A program made the translations under genes and the position numbers. A stretch of DNA of 64,000 nt from Clostridiales bacterium. GTDB taxonomy: Bacteria > Bacillota > Clostridia > Christensenellales > Aristaeellaceae. Below the pieces are notes generated by a model. It ran no database searches and was not told the origin of the DNA. It saw only the letters and a list, made by a program, of their open reading frames with translations. Position 1 is the first letter of the stretch. Each line of letters begins with the position of its first letter. The stretch is taken from assembly GCA_015056255.1 (NCBI GenBank), contig SVGP01000004.1:1-64000 (forward strand), given 5' to 3'. Shown piece after piece: positions 23,875 through 32,343 of this stretch.

Positions 23875-26062
23875 AACTACAAACGCCGTATGCTACAGAA
23901 CCCTTGATGAAATCTTAAGTCAGGTCAAAAAATACCATCCGGAGGGCGACGTCGGCGTAGTGGAACGCGCGTACCGGTTCGCCGAGGACGCGCACAAGGA
24001 GCAAAAACGCTTGTCGGGCGAGCCTTATTTTTCCCATCCCTGTGAGGTCGCCTATATTCTGGCCACGCTCATGCAGGACTCCGATACCGTTGCAGCCGGT
24101 CTTCTCCATGACTGTGTAGAGGACGTTCAGGGCGTGACCAGCGAGTTTATGGAGAAGAATTTCGGCGCGGACATTGCGCAATTGGTCGACGGCGTTACAA
24201 AGCTCGACCGAATCGACTTTTTCTCCCGCGAACAGCAGCAGATGGAATCCATCCGCAAAATGTTCATCTATATGGCCAAGGACATCCGCGTGGTTTTGAT
24301 CAAGCTCGCCGACCGTCTTCACAACATGCGAACGCTCAAAACCCAAAAGCCCGCCCGCCAGAAGCCCATCGCGCAGGAAACATTGGACATTTATGCTCCC
24401 CTTGCGCACAGGCTTGGCGTATACGCGGTCAAGTGGGAGCTTGAAGATCTTGCGCTTCGCTATATCGATCCCGAAGGATATTATCAGATCGTCGAAAAAA
24501 TCGGCATGAAACGGTCCGACCGCGAGGGATGGATCGAGGACATCGTAAAAAGTCTTAAATCGCTCATGGACGACAACCACATCAAATGCGAAATCGACGG
24601 CCGCCCGAAGCACATCTACTCCATCTACCGAAAGATGAAAAATCAGGGCAAAACGTTTGAGCAGATCACGGACCTGATCGCGGTTCGCGTGATTGTGGAT
24701 TCGTCGTCAAACGAATGCTACAGCGTCCTTGGCCTTGTGCACAACAACTGGCCCCTGATTCCGGGCCGGTTCAAGGACTATATCTCAATGCCCAAGCACA
24801 ATATGTATCAGTCCCTGCACACCACCGTCGTAGGCCGCGACGGTCGTCCGTTTGAAGTGCAGATCAGAACGCGCGAGATGCACCGTACCGCCGAATACGG
24901 CATCGCCGCCCACTGGCGGTATAAAGAGGGAAAGGCGCACACGAGCCTTGACGAAAAGCTCACGTGGGTTCGCTCCATTCTCGAATGGCAGGGCGACCCG
25001 ACTTCAAGCGAAACCTTCTCAAACCAGATGAAGGAAGCGCTGTTTGCGGAAGAAGTCATGGTGTTTACGCCCAGAGGCGACATCGTAACCCTTCCCAAGG
25101 GCGCAACGCCGCTCGACTTTGCCTACCGCATCCACTCCGCCGTCGGCCACCACTGCGTGGGCGCGAAGATCAACAAAAAAATCGTGCCCCTGCCAACGCC
25201 CCTTCAGACCGGCGACTTCGTCGAGATCATGACCAACCCCAATTCCCACGGCCCGTCTCTGGACTGGCTCAACATCGTCGTGACCAATGAAGCCAAGGCA
25301 AAAATCCGCTCGTTCCTCAAAAACGCGTCGAAGGACGAAAATATGGTGCGCGGCCGCGAAATGCTGGAAAAGGAAGCCAAGCGGCTGGGCTACACGTTCT
25401 CCGATCTTTGCAGGCAGGAATATCTGGACGTATTATACAAGCGCTATTCCCTGTCCAATCAGGATGATTTGTATGTAACGGTCGGCTTCGGGGGCTTGTC
25501 TGCCGCGCAGATTCTCAACCGCTTAATCGACGAGAACCGCAAAAAGCAAAAGGCGGAGGCTCCGAAAATCCCGGAAGTCACAGAAAATCCCCAGCCCAAG
25601 AGTCAGGTAACCACCAATCAGGGCGTTATGGTGGAGGGCGATCCGGGCATGCTCATCCGCTTTGCCCACTGCTGCAATCCCCTCCCCGGCGATAGCATCA
25701 TCGGCTACATCACGCGCGGGCGCGGCGTTTCCGTTCACAGGGCGGACTGTTTAAATATGCAGGACGAGGGCGTCGAGCCCGAGCGCATGATCCGCGTGGA
25801 ATGGGCGTCGAGCGGATCCGAGGCGTATGACGCGGACATTCAGGTCATTTCCTATGACAAGGCAGGCCTGCTTGCCGACCTTTCGAGCCTGTTTGCGACG
25901 CTCGAGGTTCCGATTGTCGCCATTTCCGCAAGAACCATGAAAAACGGAACCACCCAGATTACCCTGACCCTTTCCATTAAAAACACCGCGCAGCTTGAAA
26001 AAATCATCAAGCAGCTGAAAAAACGAAACGACATCATCGAGGTGTTCCGCGTAAGCACCTGA
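23867..26062 (+). CDS. rel: bifunctional (p)ppGpp synthetase/hydrolase Rel
   Basis: 731 residues from the ATG at 23867 (AGGAGG 8 bases before); an ATG at 23837 is too far upstream. Rel makes and degrades the stringent-response alarmone (p)ppGpp. Domain order: HD hydrolase with FSHPCEVA (His57), LLHDCVEDV (His81-Asp82, Glu85-Asp86); synthetase with YSIYRKMKNQG, DLIAVRVIV and NMYQSLHTTVVG; TGS (EVMVFTPRGDIVTLP..GATPLDFAY); a zinc-finger-like RFAHCCNPLPGD; and a C-terminal ACT domain. Both catalytic halves look intact. recJ-rel-dtd is a common arrangement in Bacillota. Confidence 0.96.
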   Translation: MSETTNAVCYRTLDEILSQVKKYHPEGDVGVVERAYRFAEDAHKEQKRLSGEPYFSHPCEVAYILATLMQDSDTVAAGLLHDCVEDVQGVTSEFMEKNFGADIAQLVDGVTKLDRIDFFSREQQQMESIRKMFIYMAKDIRVVLIKLADRLHNMRTLKTQKPARQKPIAQETLDIYAPLAHRLGVYAVKWELEDLALRYIDPEGYYQIVEKIGMKRSDREGWIEDIVKSLKSLMDDNHIKCEIDGRPKHIYSIYRKMKNQGKTFEQITDLIAVRVIVDSSSNECYSVLGLVHNNWPLIPGRFKDYISMPKHNMYQSLHTTVVGRDGRPFEVQIRTREMHRTAEYGIAAHWRYKEGKAHTSLDEKLTWVRSILEWQGDPTSSETFSNQMKEALFAEEVMVFTPRGDIVTLPKGATPLDFAYRIHSAVGHHCVGAKINKKIVPLPTPLQTGDFVEIMTNPNSHGPSLDWLNIVVTNEAKAKIRSFLKNASKDENMVRGREMLEKEAKRLGYTFSDLCRQEYLDVLYKRYSLSNQDDLYVTVGFGGLSAAQILNRLIDENRKKQKAEAPKIPEVTENPQPKSQVTTNQGVMVEGDPGMLIRFAHCCNPLPGDSIIGYITRGRGVSVHRADCLNMQDEGVEPERMIRVEWASSGSEAYDADIQVISYDKAGLLADLSSLFATLEVPIVAISARTMKNGTTQITLTLSIKNTAQLEKIIKQLKKRNDIIEVFRVST

Positions 26063-26082
26063 CGGAAGGAAGTTAAACATAC

Positions 26083-26532
26083 ATGCGCGCAGTCATTCAA
26101 AGAGTTACAAGCGCCTCCGTAGACGTAGAAAAAGAGCGCGTCGGCGAAATCAAATTGGGCTTTATGTGCTTAATCGGCGTAATGGACGGCGACACCGAAG
26201 CCGACGCCCAGTACATCGCAAAGAAAATCACCGGCCTTCGCGTGTTTGAAGATAACGAAGACAAAATGAATCTCTCCTTAAAGGACGTCGGCGGAAGCGT
26301 GCTGCTTGTAAGCCAGTTCACCTTGGCAGGAGACGCCAGAAAGGGCAACCGTCCCTCCTTTTCAACAGCAGCCCGCCCGGAAGCAGCGGAGCCTTTGTTT
26401 GAAAAACTGAAGACGATGATTGAGGAAGCGGGTATTCCCGTTGAAACCGGACGTTTCCGCACCCACATGGAGGTTGCGCTCGTCAACGACGGCCCTGTTA
26501 CCATCCTTCTTGACAGCAGGAGAGAATTCTAA
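26083..26532 (+). CDS. dtd: D-aminoacyl-tRNA deacylase
   Basis: 149 residues. It removes D-amino acids wrongly attached to tRNA. It begins [13 protein letters not shown] and carries both active-site signatures: SQFTLAGD (from residue 77) and VNDGPVTI near the C-terminus. Length is typical. It starts 20 bases after rel with GGAAGG upstream. Confidence 0.95.
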   Translation: MRAVIQRVTSASVDVEKERVGEIKLGFMCLIGVMDGDTEADAQYIAKKITGLRVFEDNEDKMNLSLKDVGGSVLLVSQFTLAGDARKGNRPSFSTAARPEAAEPLFEKLKTMIEEAGIPVETGRFRTHMEVALVNDGPVTILLDSRREF

Positions 26533-27162
26533 ATGGCTGAAAAAGTTATGATCCGCGTGCTTCCCGTGGGCGCGCTTCAGGCCAACTGCTATATTTTGAA
26601 TCTGGAAAATTCGGATAGATGCGTCCTCATCGATCCGGGCGACGATGTAAATCTCATAAAGCGTGCGCTTTCGGAGTTATCCTTAACGCCGGAATGCATC
26701 CTTCTCACTCATGGTCATTACGATCACATGCTGGGCGCGGCGCACTTGAAAGAGGCCTTTGGCGCAAGGGTGTTCATTCACGAAAAGGACAGTGTTTACT
26801 TATCCGACAGAAATTACAACCTCTGCCCGGACTGCGATGCATCCCGTTTTATCCCGCTTGCGCCGGACGGCTTTTATCCGGAAGGCGAATTTGAGGCCTG
26901 CGGTATCCAATTTACCGTCATCCACACGCCTGGGCATACGCCCGGCGGCGTTTGCCTTTACCTTCCGGATCAGGGCGCGCTTATTTCCGGCGACACGCTT
27001 TTTTCAAACGGCTTTGGACGCACGGATTTTGTGGGCGGCGACTGGACGGCGCTTTTCAAGTCCCTCAAAACGCTTTTTAACCTTCCACCCGAAACCTTTG
27101 TTTACCCCGGCCACGGCGCAGGCGCGCCGGTAGGCGATATTCGAAAGGGCTTCTACAGATGA
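26533..27162 (+). CDS. MBL-fold metallohydrolase, glyoxalase II-like
   Basis: 209 residues, starting at the base after the dtd stop. It has the metallo-beta-lactamase signature LTHGHYDHMLG (residues about 57-67), a second-metal-site His in HTPGHTPGG, GDTLFSNGFGRTDF and the final His in YPGHGAG. An extra CPDC pair in the middle is seen in some YcbL-type clostridial members. These enzymes hydrolyse thioesters or related bonds; true lactoylglutathione is unlikely in a clostridium. Often found beside dtd and hemZ. Confidence 0.88.
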   Translation: MAEKVMIRVLPVGALQANCYILNLENSDRCVLIDPGDDVNLIKRALSELSLTPECILLTHGHYDHMLGAAHLKEAFGARVFIHEKDSVYLSDRNYNLCPDCDASRFIPLAPDGFYPEGEFEACGIQFTVIHTPGHTPGGVCLYLPDQGALISGDTLFSNGFGRTDFVGGDWTALFKSLKTLFNLPPETFVYPGHGAGAPVGDIRKGFYR

Positions 27163-28637
27163 TGGATCACGATATTACGTCCGTTCGCCTGATAACCAAC
27201 CTCGACTGGCTCTATCCCGAGCTGTGCGAGGTCATACGCCTGTTTTTAGGCGATATACCGATTGCTCCGGACGCAGGCGAACGCATACTCAAGCATATCC
27301 ACGAGGAAAACAGCGGCGAATGGATTGAAACCGCCTGCATTGAAGGCGGAATCTTAAAAACGCACACAGTAAAGGCCGTTCACGGCGGACTTGAAGAAAA
27401 GCGCACCTTAAAACGCGCCGCAAAAACCGCTGTTTTCCTTCTGATGAGCGAAACCATGAACCGCAAGCCCCCTTGGGGTTCCTTAACGGGCATTCGTCCG
27501 ACGCGCCTCATCTACGAGGGCATGACGCGCGGCATGTCGCTGGACGAAGCCGAAAAATGGGTGCAAGACGAGTTTTTCGTCTCTTCTGAAAAGGCGAGCC
27601 TCTTAAAGGAAATCGTCACCATGCAGGAAGGCATCATTAACCCGCCCGATGACACGTTTGACCTTTACATCGGCATCCCCTTCTGCGTGACCAGGTGCGC
27701 CTACTGCTCCTTTGCTTCCGGCGAAATCGGAAACGGAAAGCTGACCGAACCCTATGTAAACGCGCTCATTCAGGAAATCAGGGAAACTGCCGCATTTATG
27801 AATAAGCTGGGCCTGCGCCTTCGCGCGGGCTACATGGGCGGCGGAACGCCGACTTCGCTGTCGGCCTCCCAGATCGACCGCATATTGGATGTCGCCATGA
27901 ACGAGTTTCCGGGCGCCGCTGAATGGACGGTTGAAGCCGGAAGGCCTGACACGATTGACAAAGAAAAGCTGTTGACCCTAAAGAAAAACGGCGTTGACCG
28001 CATTTCTGTCAATCCCCAGACGTTTAACGATGAAACGCTGAAAGTCATTGGCAGAAGGCACACGTCGGAGGAAACCCTCGCGGCTTTCCGTCTTGCCCGC
28101 GAGCTCGGCTTTGACCACATCAATATGGACTTAATCGCGGCGCTTCCCGGCGAAACGTTTGAAGACTTCAATCGCACGCTTTCCATCGTTACTGATTTGA
28201 ACCCCGAATCCGTTACCGTTCATTCCCTCGCCATCAAGCGTTCCAGCAAGCTTCACGAGCAGTTGACCGTTCAGGGCACCAGCCACAATCAGGCTGACTG
28301 CGAGACGGCGGATCGGATGATCCGGTATGCGCGAAACACCCTTTCCGAGGGCGGCTGGCATCCGTATTATCTATACAGGCAGAAATACATGGCCGGAAAT
28401 CTTGAAAACGTGGGCTATGCGAAACGCGGAAAGGCCTGTCTTTACAACATCGGCAATATGGAGGAGACCGCGAAGGTGCTGGCACTGGGTGCAGGCGCAA
28501 TTTCCAAGTGGATTTTCCCGCGCGAAAGGCGCATCGAACGCGCCCCGAACGTCAAAAATATCGAACAGTACATTGCCCGCGTTCATGAAATGACCGAGCG
28601 CAAGAAAAAGCTGATTCTGGAGGAGGATAACGCATGA
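27159..28637 (+). CDS. hemZ: HemZ, coproporphyrinogen dehydrogenase-like radical SAM protein
   Basis: 492 residues, overlapping the preceding gene by 4 bases (ATGA). An N-terminal extension of about 165 residues precedes a HemN-type radical SAM core: IGIPFCVTRCAYCSF with Cys176, 180 and 183, then GGGTPTSLSASQI, AGRPDTIDKEKL, RISVNPQTF and DLIAALPGET. The N-terminal extension and YRQKYMAGNLENVGYA place it with clostridial HemZ rather than plain HemN/HemW. Its role in heme synthesis in organisms like this is doubtful, since no other heme genes are near; a heme-chaperone role like HemW is possible. Confidence 0.9.
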   Translation: MMDHDITSVRLITNLDWLYPELCEVIRLFLGDIPIAPDAGERILKHIHEENSGEWIETACIEGGILKTHTVKAVHGGLEEKRTLKRAAKTAVFLLMSETMNRKPPWGSLTGIRPTRLIYEGMTRGMSLDEAEKWVQDEFFVSSEKASLLKEIVTMQEGIINPPDDTFDLYIGIPFCVTRCAYCSFASGEIGNGKLTEPYVNALIQEIRETAAFMNKLGLRLRAGYMGGGTPTSLSASQIDRILDVAMNEFPGAAEWTVEAGRPDTIDKEKLLTLKKNGVDRISVNPQTFNDETLKVIGRRHTSEETLAAFRLARELGFDHINMDLIAALPGETFEDFNRTLSIVTDLNPESVTVHSLAIKRSSKLHEQLTVQGTSHNQADCETADRMIRYARNTLSEGGWHPYYLYRQKYMAGNLENVGYAKRGKACLYNIGNMEETAKVLALGAGAISKWIFPRERRIERAPNVKNIEQYIARVHEMTERKKKLILEEDNA

Positions 28638-29347
28638 AAAAAAGCCTGATATTGCTTCTTCTGATTGTCCTTCTTTCGCTGACCGGCTGCGGACAGAAAA
28701 CAGAGGAAAGCCCCTATAAGGACATTCCCAAGCCCACTTGCGTGATCACCATGGCCTCGGGCGACACCATGACCTTCACATTGGACCCCGCAAGCGCACC
28801 CAACACGGTTTCAAACTTCATTAACCTTGCCAACGCCGGCTTTTATGACGGAATGAAGATCGACTATGTCTATCCCACCTATTTTGTCAAAAGCGGCGAC
28901 CCCAAAGGTGACGGAACCGGCGAGCCCGGCTATTCCATCGCGGGCGAATTTTCAAAAAACGGCTATCCCTTCAACAACATCTCCCATGAGCGCGGCGTGA
29001 TCTCCATGTGCCGCCTGACGGACGACTACAATTCCGCCGGCTGCCAGTTTTTCATCATGCATTCCACGCGCCTTGAGTATAACGGCGAATACGCGGCCTT
29101 CGGATGGATCGAGAAAAACGATCAAAAGAGCTTTGATACGCTGGACGCGATCTGCTCAACGACTCTTGACAAGGAATATCGCCCGCTCCTTCGTCAGACC
29201 ATCCAGTCCATCCGCGTAGACACCAAGGGCTATACCTATGAACTGATTAAGTACGGCGAAGAACTGCCTGAATTTACGCAGGAGCCCACACAGGCGCCTG
29301 CTGAGGAACCTATACCCACACCGACACAGGAGGCATTTGAATCATGA
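28634..29347 (+). CDS. cyclophilin-fold lipoprotein, catalytic residues missing
   Basis: 237 residues. Lipoprotein signal with lipobox LTGC (Cys19), then a cyclophilin domain (about 35-200) and a Pro/Thr/Glu-rich tail. In its two downstream paralogues the active-site segment reads FHRVIP..MIQGG. Here it is [15 protein letters not shown]: the catalytic Arg, its preceding Phe-His and the Gln are replaced. It probably lacks peptidyl-prolyl isomerase activity and may instead bind extracytoplasmic clients. ATGA overlaps on both sides couple it with hemZ and the next cyclophilin. Confidence 0.87.
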   Translation: MKKSLILLLLIVLLSLTGCGQKTEESPYKDIPKPTCVITMASGDTMTFTLDPASAPNTVSNFINLANAGFYDGMKIDYVYPTYFVKSGDPKGDGTGEPGYSIAGEFSKNGYPFNNISHERGVISMCRLTDDYNSAGCQFFIMHSTRLEYNGEYAAFGWIEKNDQKSFDTLDAICSTTLDKEYRPLLRQTIQSIRVDTKGYTYELIKYGEELPEFTQEPTQAPAEEPIPTPTQEAFES

Positions 29348-30036
29348 AAAAGCATCGCAACGCACTTTCCACACCCATCATCGTAATCGCCGTCCTCGTT
29401 ATCGCCCTTCTGGGCGTAACCGGCTATTTCGCGCTTTCCGGCAAGGATGAAGCGCCCGCATCCGACGACCCCGTGGTCTTCGCGGCCGTTGACAGCTCTG
29501 CCTACAAAAAGGACACAAACCCTGTAGCCACCATCAAAATGCAGGGCGTAGAGACGCCCATCGTCGTTGAGCTCTATCCGGACGCCGCGCCCAACACCGT
29601 GGCTAACTTCATCTCCCTCGCCAATTCCGGCTTTTATAACGGTCTCACCTTCCACCGCGTCATTCCCACCTTTATGATTCAGGGAGGCTGTCCTTTGGGC
29701 AACGGCACGGGCGACCCCGGCTATTCCATCAAGGGCGAATTTGCGCAGAACAATGTTGTAAATAACCTCGCCCACACCCGCGGCGTGATCTCCATGGCCC
29801 GTTCCAGCGCGCCCGATTCCGCAGGCAGCCAGTTCTTCATCATGCATGCCGATGCGCCCCACTTAGACGGCGGCTACGCAGCCTTCGGCGAAGTTATTTC
29901 CGGCATGGAAACCGTCGACCTGATTGCCTCGACCCAGACCGATTACACCGACAAGCCCCTCGTCGATCAGGTGATCGAATCCATCACGGTTGACACCAAG
30001 GGTATTGAATATAAGGTAAATAAAATTGGAGGATGA
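29344..30036 (+). CDS. membrane-anchored cyclophilin-type peptidyl-prolyl isomerase
   Basis: 230 residues. An N-terminal membrane helix (about 11-32, no lipobox) anchors an external cyclophilin domain with an intact active site: [39 protein letters not shown]. It catalyses proline cis/trans isomerisation, presumably of exported proteins. Four-base overlap with the preceding gene. Confidence 0.92.
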   Translation: MKKHRNALSTPIIVIAVLVIALLGVTGYFALSGKDEAPASDDPVVFAAVDSSAYKKDTNPVATIKMQGVETPIVVELYPDAAPNTVANFISLANSGFYNGLTFHRVIPTFMIQGGCPLGNGTGDPGYSIKGEFAQNNVVNNLAHTRGVISMARSSAPDSAGSQFFIMHADAPHLDGGYAAFGEVISGMETVDLIASTQTDYTDKPLVDQVIESITVDTKGIEYKVNKIGG

Positions 30037-30041
30037 TTCAC

Positions 30042-30557
30042 ATGCAAAACCCCATCGTAACCTTTGAAATGGAAAACGGAAAAACCTTTAAAGCGGAACT
30101 CTATCCTGAGCTTGCGCCTGAAACCGTCGGCAATTTCGTCTCCCTCGTAAAAAGCGGCTTTTATGACGGCCTCATTTTCCACCGCGTCATTGAGGGCTTC
30201 ATGATTCAGGGCGGCGATCCCACCGGCACCGGCATGGGCGGCCCCGGCTGGCGCATCAAGGGCGAGTTCAGACAGAACGGCTTCACTAACAACATCCGCC
30301 ACGAGCGCGGCGTTCTTTCCATGGCCAGAAGCATGATGCCCAACTCAGCAGGCAGCCAGTTCTTCGTCATGCACGCAAACGCGCCGCATCTGGACGGCGG
30401 CTACGCGGCGTTCGGCAGAGTGCTTGAGGGCATGGAAACGGTTGACGAAATCGCCACCACCGAAACCGGCATGCAGGACCGCCCTGTCAAGGAGCAGAAG
30501 ATGAAGAAGGTCACCGTGGAAGACTTCGGCCAGGAATTCCCCTTCAACAAGCTGTAA
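30042..30557 (+). CDS. cytoplasmic cyclophilin-type peptidyl-prolyl isomerase
   Basis: 171 residues from the ATG at 30042, which lies 9 bases after TTGGAGG; an ATG at 30033 overlaps that ribosome site. No signal sequence. Active-site motifs intact: [41 protein letters not shown]. With its two upstream relatives it forms a tandem triplet of cyclophilins directed to cytoplasm, membrane and lipoprotein. Confidence 0.93.
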   Translation: MQNPIVTFEMENGKTFKAELYPELAPETVGNFVSLVKSGFYDGLIFHRVIEGFMIQGGDPTGTGMGGPGWRIKGEFRQNGFTNNIRHERGVLSMARSMMPNSAGSQFFVMHANAPHLDGGYAAFGRVLEGMETVDEIATTETGMQDRPVKEQKMKKVTVEDFGQEFPFNKL

Positions 30558-30570
30558 TTAAAAGGAAAAA

Positions 30571-30727
30571 AGCTGCTCTCAAATCAGGACAATGGCATTA
30601 TGAAAGCGCGGGCGATCAATGATCGCCCCTACGTTTTGTTATGGAAACACAACCATAATGTAGGGGCGTGCACCTAACGCCCGCGCTGACATTATACCAT
30701 TGCTAAAATGAGAGCAGCTTCTTTTTT
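30571..30727. terminator. terminator with a palindromic repeat in its loop
   Basis: AGCTGCTCTCA (30571-30581) pairs perfectly with TGAGAGCAGCT (30709-30719), with an A-run before and TCTTTTTT after. The 127 bases between hold GTAGGGG repeat copy B. The paired arms and T-run look like an ordinary bidirectional terminator, between the cyclophilin operon and the convergent XRE gene, into whose loop the repeat was inserted. Confidence 0.75.
30606..30686. repeat. GTAGGGG-family long palindrome, copy B
   Basis: Outer arms GCGCGGGCG and CGCCCGCGC and inner CGCCCCTAC and GTAGGGGCG match copy A. The left hairpin here is GGGCGATCA-A-TGATCGCCC: both arms differ from copy A at one matching position, so pairing is kept. 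The right half, GTAGGGGCGTGCACCTAACG, is identical to copy A. Confidence 0.9.
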
Positions 30728-30730
30728 AAG

Positions 30731-31336
30731 TCACGACTTTCTTTTTCTCGTTAGCAGACAAATTCCAATCACAATTACCGAAATCAACTGCACAATCGCG
30801 CCGATGATGTAGATCATGGGTGCAAAGCTTGCGCCTAAGGTCAGCTGCGCTGCGACGCAGGCCAGCCACATTACGCAACTGAACGCGCCGTATGCCCATG
30901 CGTACAGCTTCCACACGGTAAAATACATACCCGTGCATAAAAAGGCCACAGGGACGGCGTAGATGAACACCAGCCACTTTTTCGGCATTTCCTTGGCAAA
31001 CAATAAAAACGCGCTGAACAGAACGATTGCAAGGAGCCAGATCACGCTTTGCGTTACGAGCATCAAAAAGGTTCTGTCGGCGGCTTTGGGGTGGGGGATA
31101 GTCGGGCTTTCCTCGCATGCTTCTTTTCTGCCGGTCATTTCGTCGATCGAAACGCCGTACAGATCCGAAAGCGTGATCATCACCTGCAAATCGGGAACGC
31201 CTTCGCCCCGTTCCCACTTGGATACGGATTTATCCGAATAATTGATTTTTTCACCCAGCTCCGCCTGCGTAAGTCCCTTTTCGCGGCGAAGCCTTGAAAG
31301 GTTGGCGGCTAAAATTTCTTTCCAGTTTCCAGTCAT
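30731..31336 (-). CDS. XRE-family regulator with membrane domain
   Basis: 201 residues from the ATG at 31336. An N-terminal Cro/C1-type helix-turn-helix (about 10-65: LSRLRREKGLTQAELGEKI, KSVSKWERGEGVPD) is followed by a short linker and four hydrophobic segments. DNA-binding XRE proteins fused to membrane segments are common in Clostridia and are thought to sense membrane state or a ligand. Inverted TCTAC/GTAGA motifs upstream may be its operators. No obvious partner transporter is adjacent. Confidence 0.87.
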   Translation of the reverse strand: MTGNWKEILAANLSRLRREKGLTQAELGEKINYSDKSVSKWERGEGVPDLQVMITLSDLYGVSIDEMTGRKEACEESPTIPHPKAADRTFLMLVTQSVIWLLAIVLFSAFLLFAKEMPKKWLVFIYAVPVAFLCTGMYFTVWKLYAWAYGAFSCVMWLACVAAQLTLGASFAPMIYIIGAIVQLISVIVIGICLLTRKRKS

Positions 31337-31363
31337 AAACGTATTTTCTTCCTTAATCAGCCA

Positions 31364-31378
31364 TCTACTCCGGGTAGA
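31364..31378. promoter_or_regulatory. inverted repeat, possible autoregulatory operator
   Basis: TCTAC-N5-GTAGA lies 28 bases upstream of the XRE start. The same half-sites recur in the palindrome at 31491-31502. Confidence 0.4.
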
Positions 31379-31490
31379 ATGCATATTTTTTCACTCTACG
31401 CACGGGAAATATGACTCTATTTTACCGATTGAATGTTTAGAAATCAAGCATCTTTCCCCGAACAACCGAAAAATCGCTTTTTCTTCACAA

Positions 31491-31502
31491 GTAGAATTCT
31501 AC
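31491..31502. promoter_or_regulatory. perfect palindrome, possible operator
   Basis: GTAGAATTCTAC, in the gap between the divergent XRE and SGNH hydrolase genes, about 70 bases before the latter. Shares half-sites with 31364-31378. Confidence 0.4.
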
Positions 31503-31571
31503 GTGCCTTAATAGCGTGCAATCGGCCCGGCAGACAGGTATAATCAAATATATACCGGTTGGAAGGGTAGG

Positions 31572-32288
31572 TTGACTGATTTGAAAAACACATTGTATGT
31601 ATTGGGCGATTCGATTGCGCGCGGCATCGTGTTCAGCGAAAAAACGGGCGGATATACGATTTCAAAAAACACTTTTGACGTGGCGCTGAAGACTGCGGGC
31701 GTAAAGGTTTATAACTACGCCAAAATGGGCATGACCAGCGAAAACGCGCTTTCATTAATCGACAGATGCGAAAAAGCGGAAAACGCCGTCGCCGCCATTG
31801 AGTTTGGCGGAAACGATTCCGATCTCAACTGGAACGAGGTTGCATCCGCCCCAAATACTTTCCATGAAGCAGCGGTGCCCATCCCGGAATACGAAAAGAA
31901 CATCGTTTCTCTTGCAAAAAAGGCGAAATCACTCGGAATGCGCCCCGTAATCGTGACGCCGCTTCCGCTTTTGGCTGAGAAATTCTTTGATTATGTATCG
32001 GAAAACCGCGACGGAAATGCTATTTTGTCCTATCTCGGCACCAAGCAAAATATCTATCGCTGGCAGGAAAGATACGCAGCAGCCGCCGTCCGCGCAGCCT
32101 ACAGCGCTGACTGCCCCGTTTTTGACGCAAGGGGCCTGTTTCTTAATCGCATGGACTTTGATTCGCTCATCGGCCCGGACGGCATGCATCCCTCCGAAAA
32201 GGGCTATAAGGTGATTGCGGACGCGGTTATGAATGCATGGAAAAACGGCATCCGCCCATTTACCGAAAGCGTGCCGTGTGAAAAATGA
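31572..32288 (+). CDS. SGNH/GDSL-family hydrolase
   Basis: 238 residues. The start is probably TTG at 31572, with GGAAGGG just upstream; a second TTG at 31581 is possible. Family blocks: YVLGDSIARG with the nucleophile Ser, the Gly-containing block around NYAKMGMTSEN, FGGNDSD with the oxyanion Asn, and DGMHPSEKG with catalytic Asp and His. No signal peptide, so it is probably a cytoplasmic esterase or deacetylase. Substrate unknown. Confidence 0.85.
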   Translation: MTDLKNTLYVLGDSIARGIVFSEKTGGYTISKNTFDVALKTAGVKVYNYAKMGMTSENALSLIDRCEKAENAVAAIEFGGNDSDLNWNEVASAPNTFHEAAVPIPEYEKNIVSLAKKAKSLGMRPVIVTPLPLLAEKFFDYVSENRDGNAILSYLGTKQNIYRWQERYAAAAVRAAYSADCPVFDARGLFLNRMDFDSLIGPDGMHPSEKGYKVIADAVMNAWKNGIRPFTESVPCEK

Positions 32289-32313
32289 TTCCTTTCTATA
32301 AAGGCTTATGTCC

Positions 32314-32342
32314 GTGCGCCGGCATTTGAAGCATTGGCGCAC
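32314..32342. terminator. hairpin between convergent genes, weak terminator
   Basis: GTGCGCC (32314-32320) pairs with GGCGCAC (32336-32342) between the SGNH hydrolase and lgt stop codons. There is no proper T-run on either side. Confidence 0.4.
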
Positions 32343-32343
32343 A

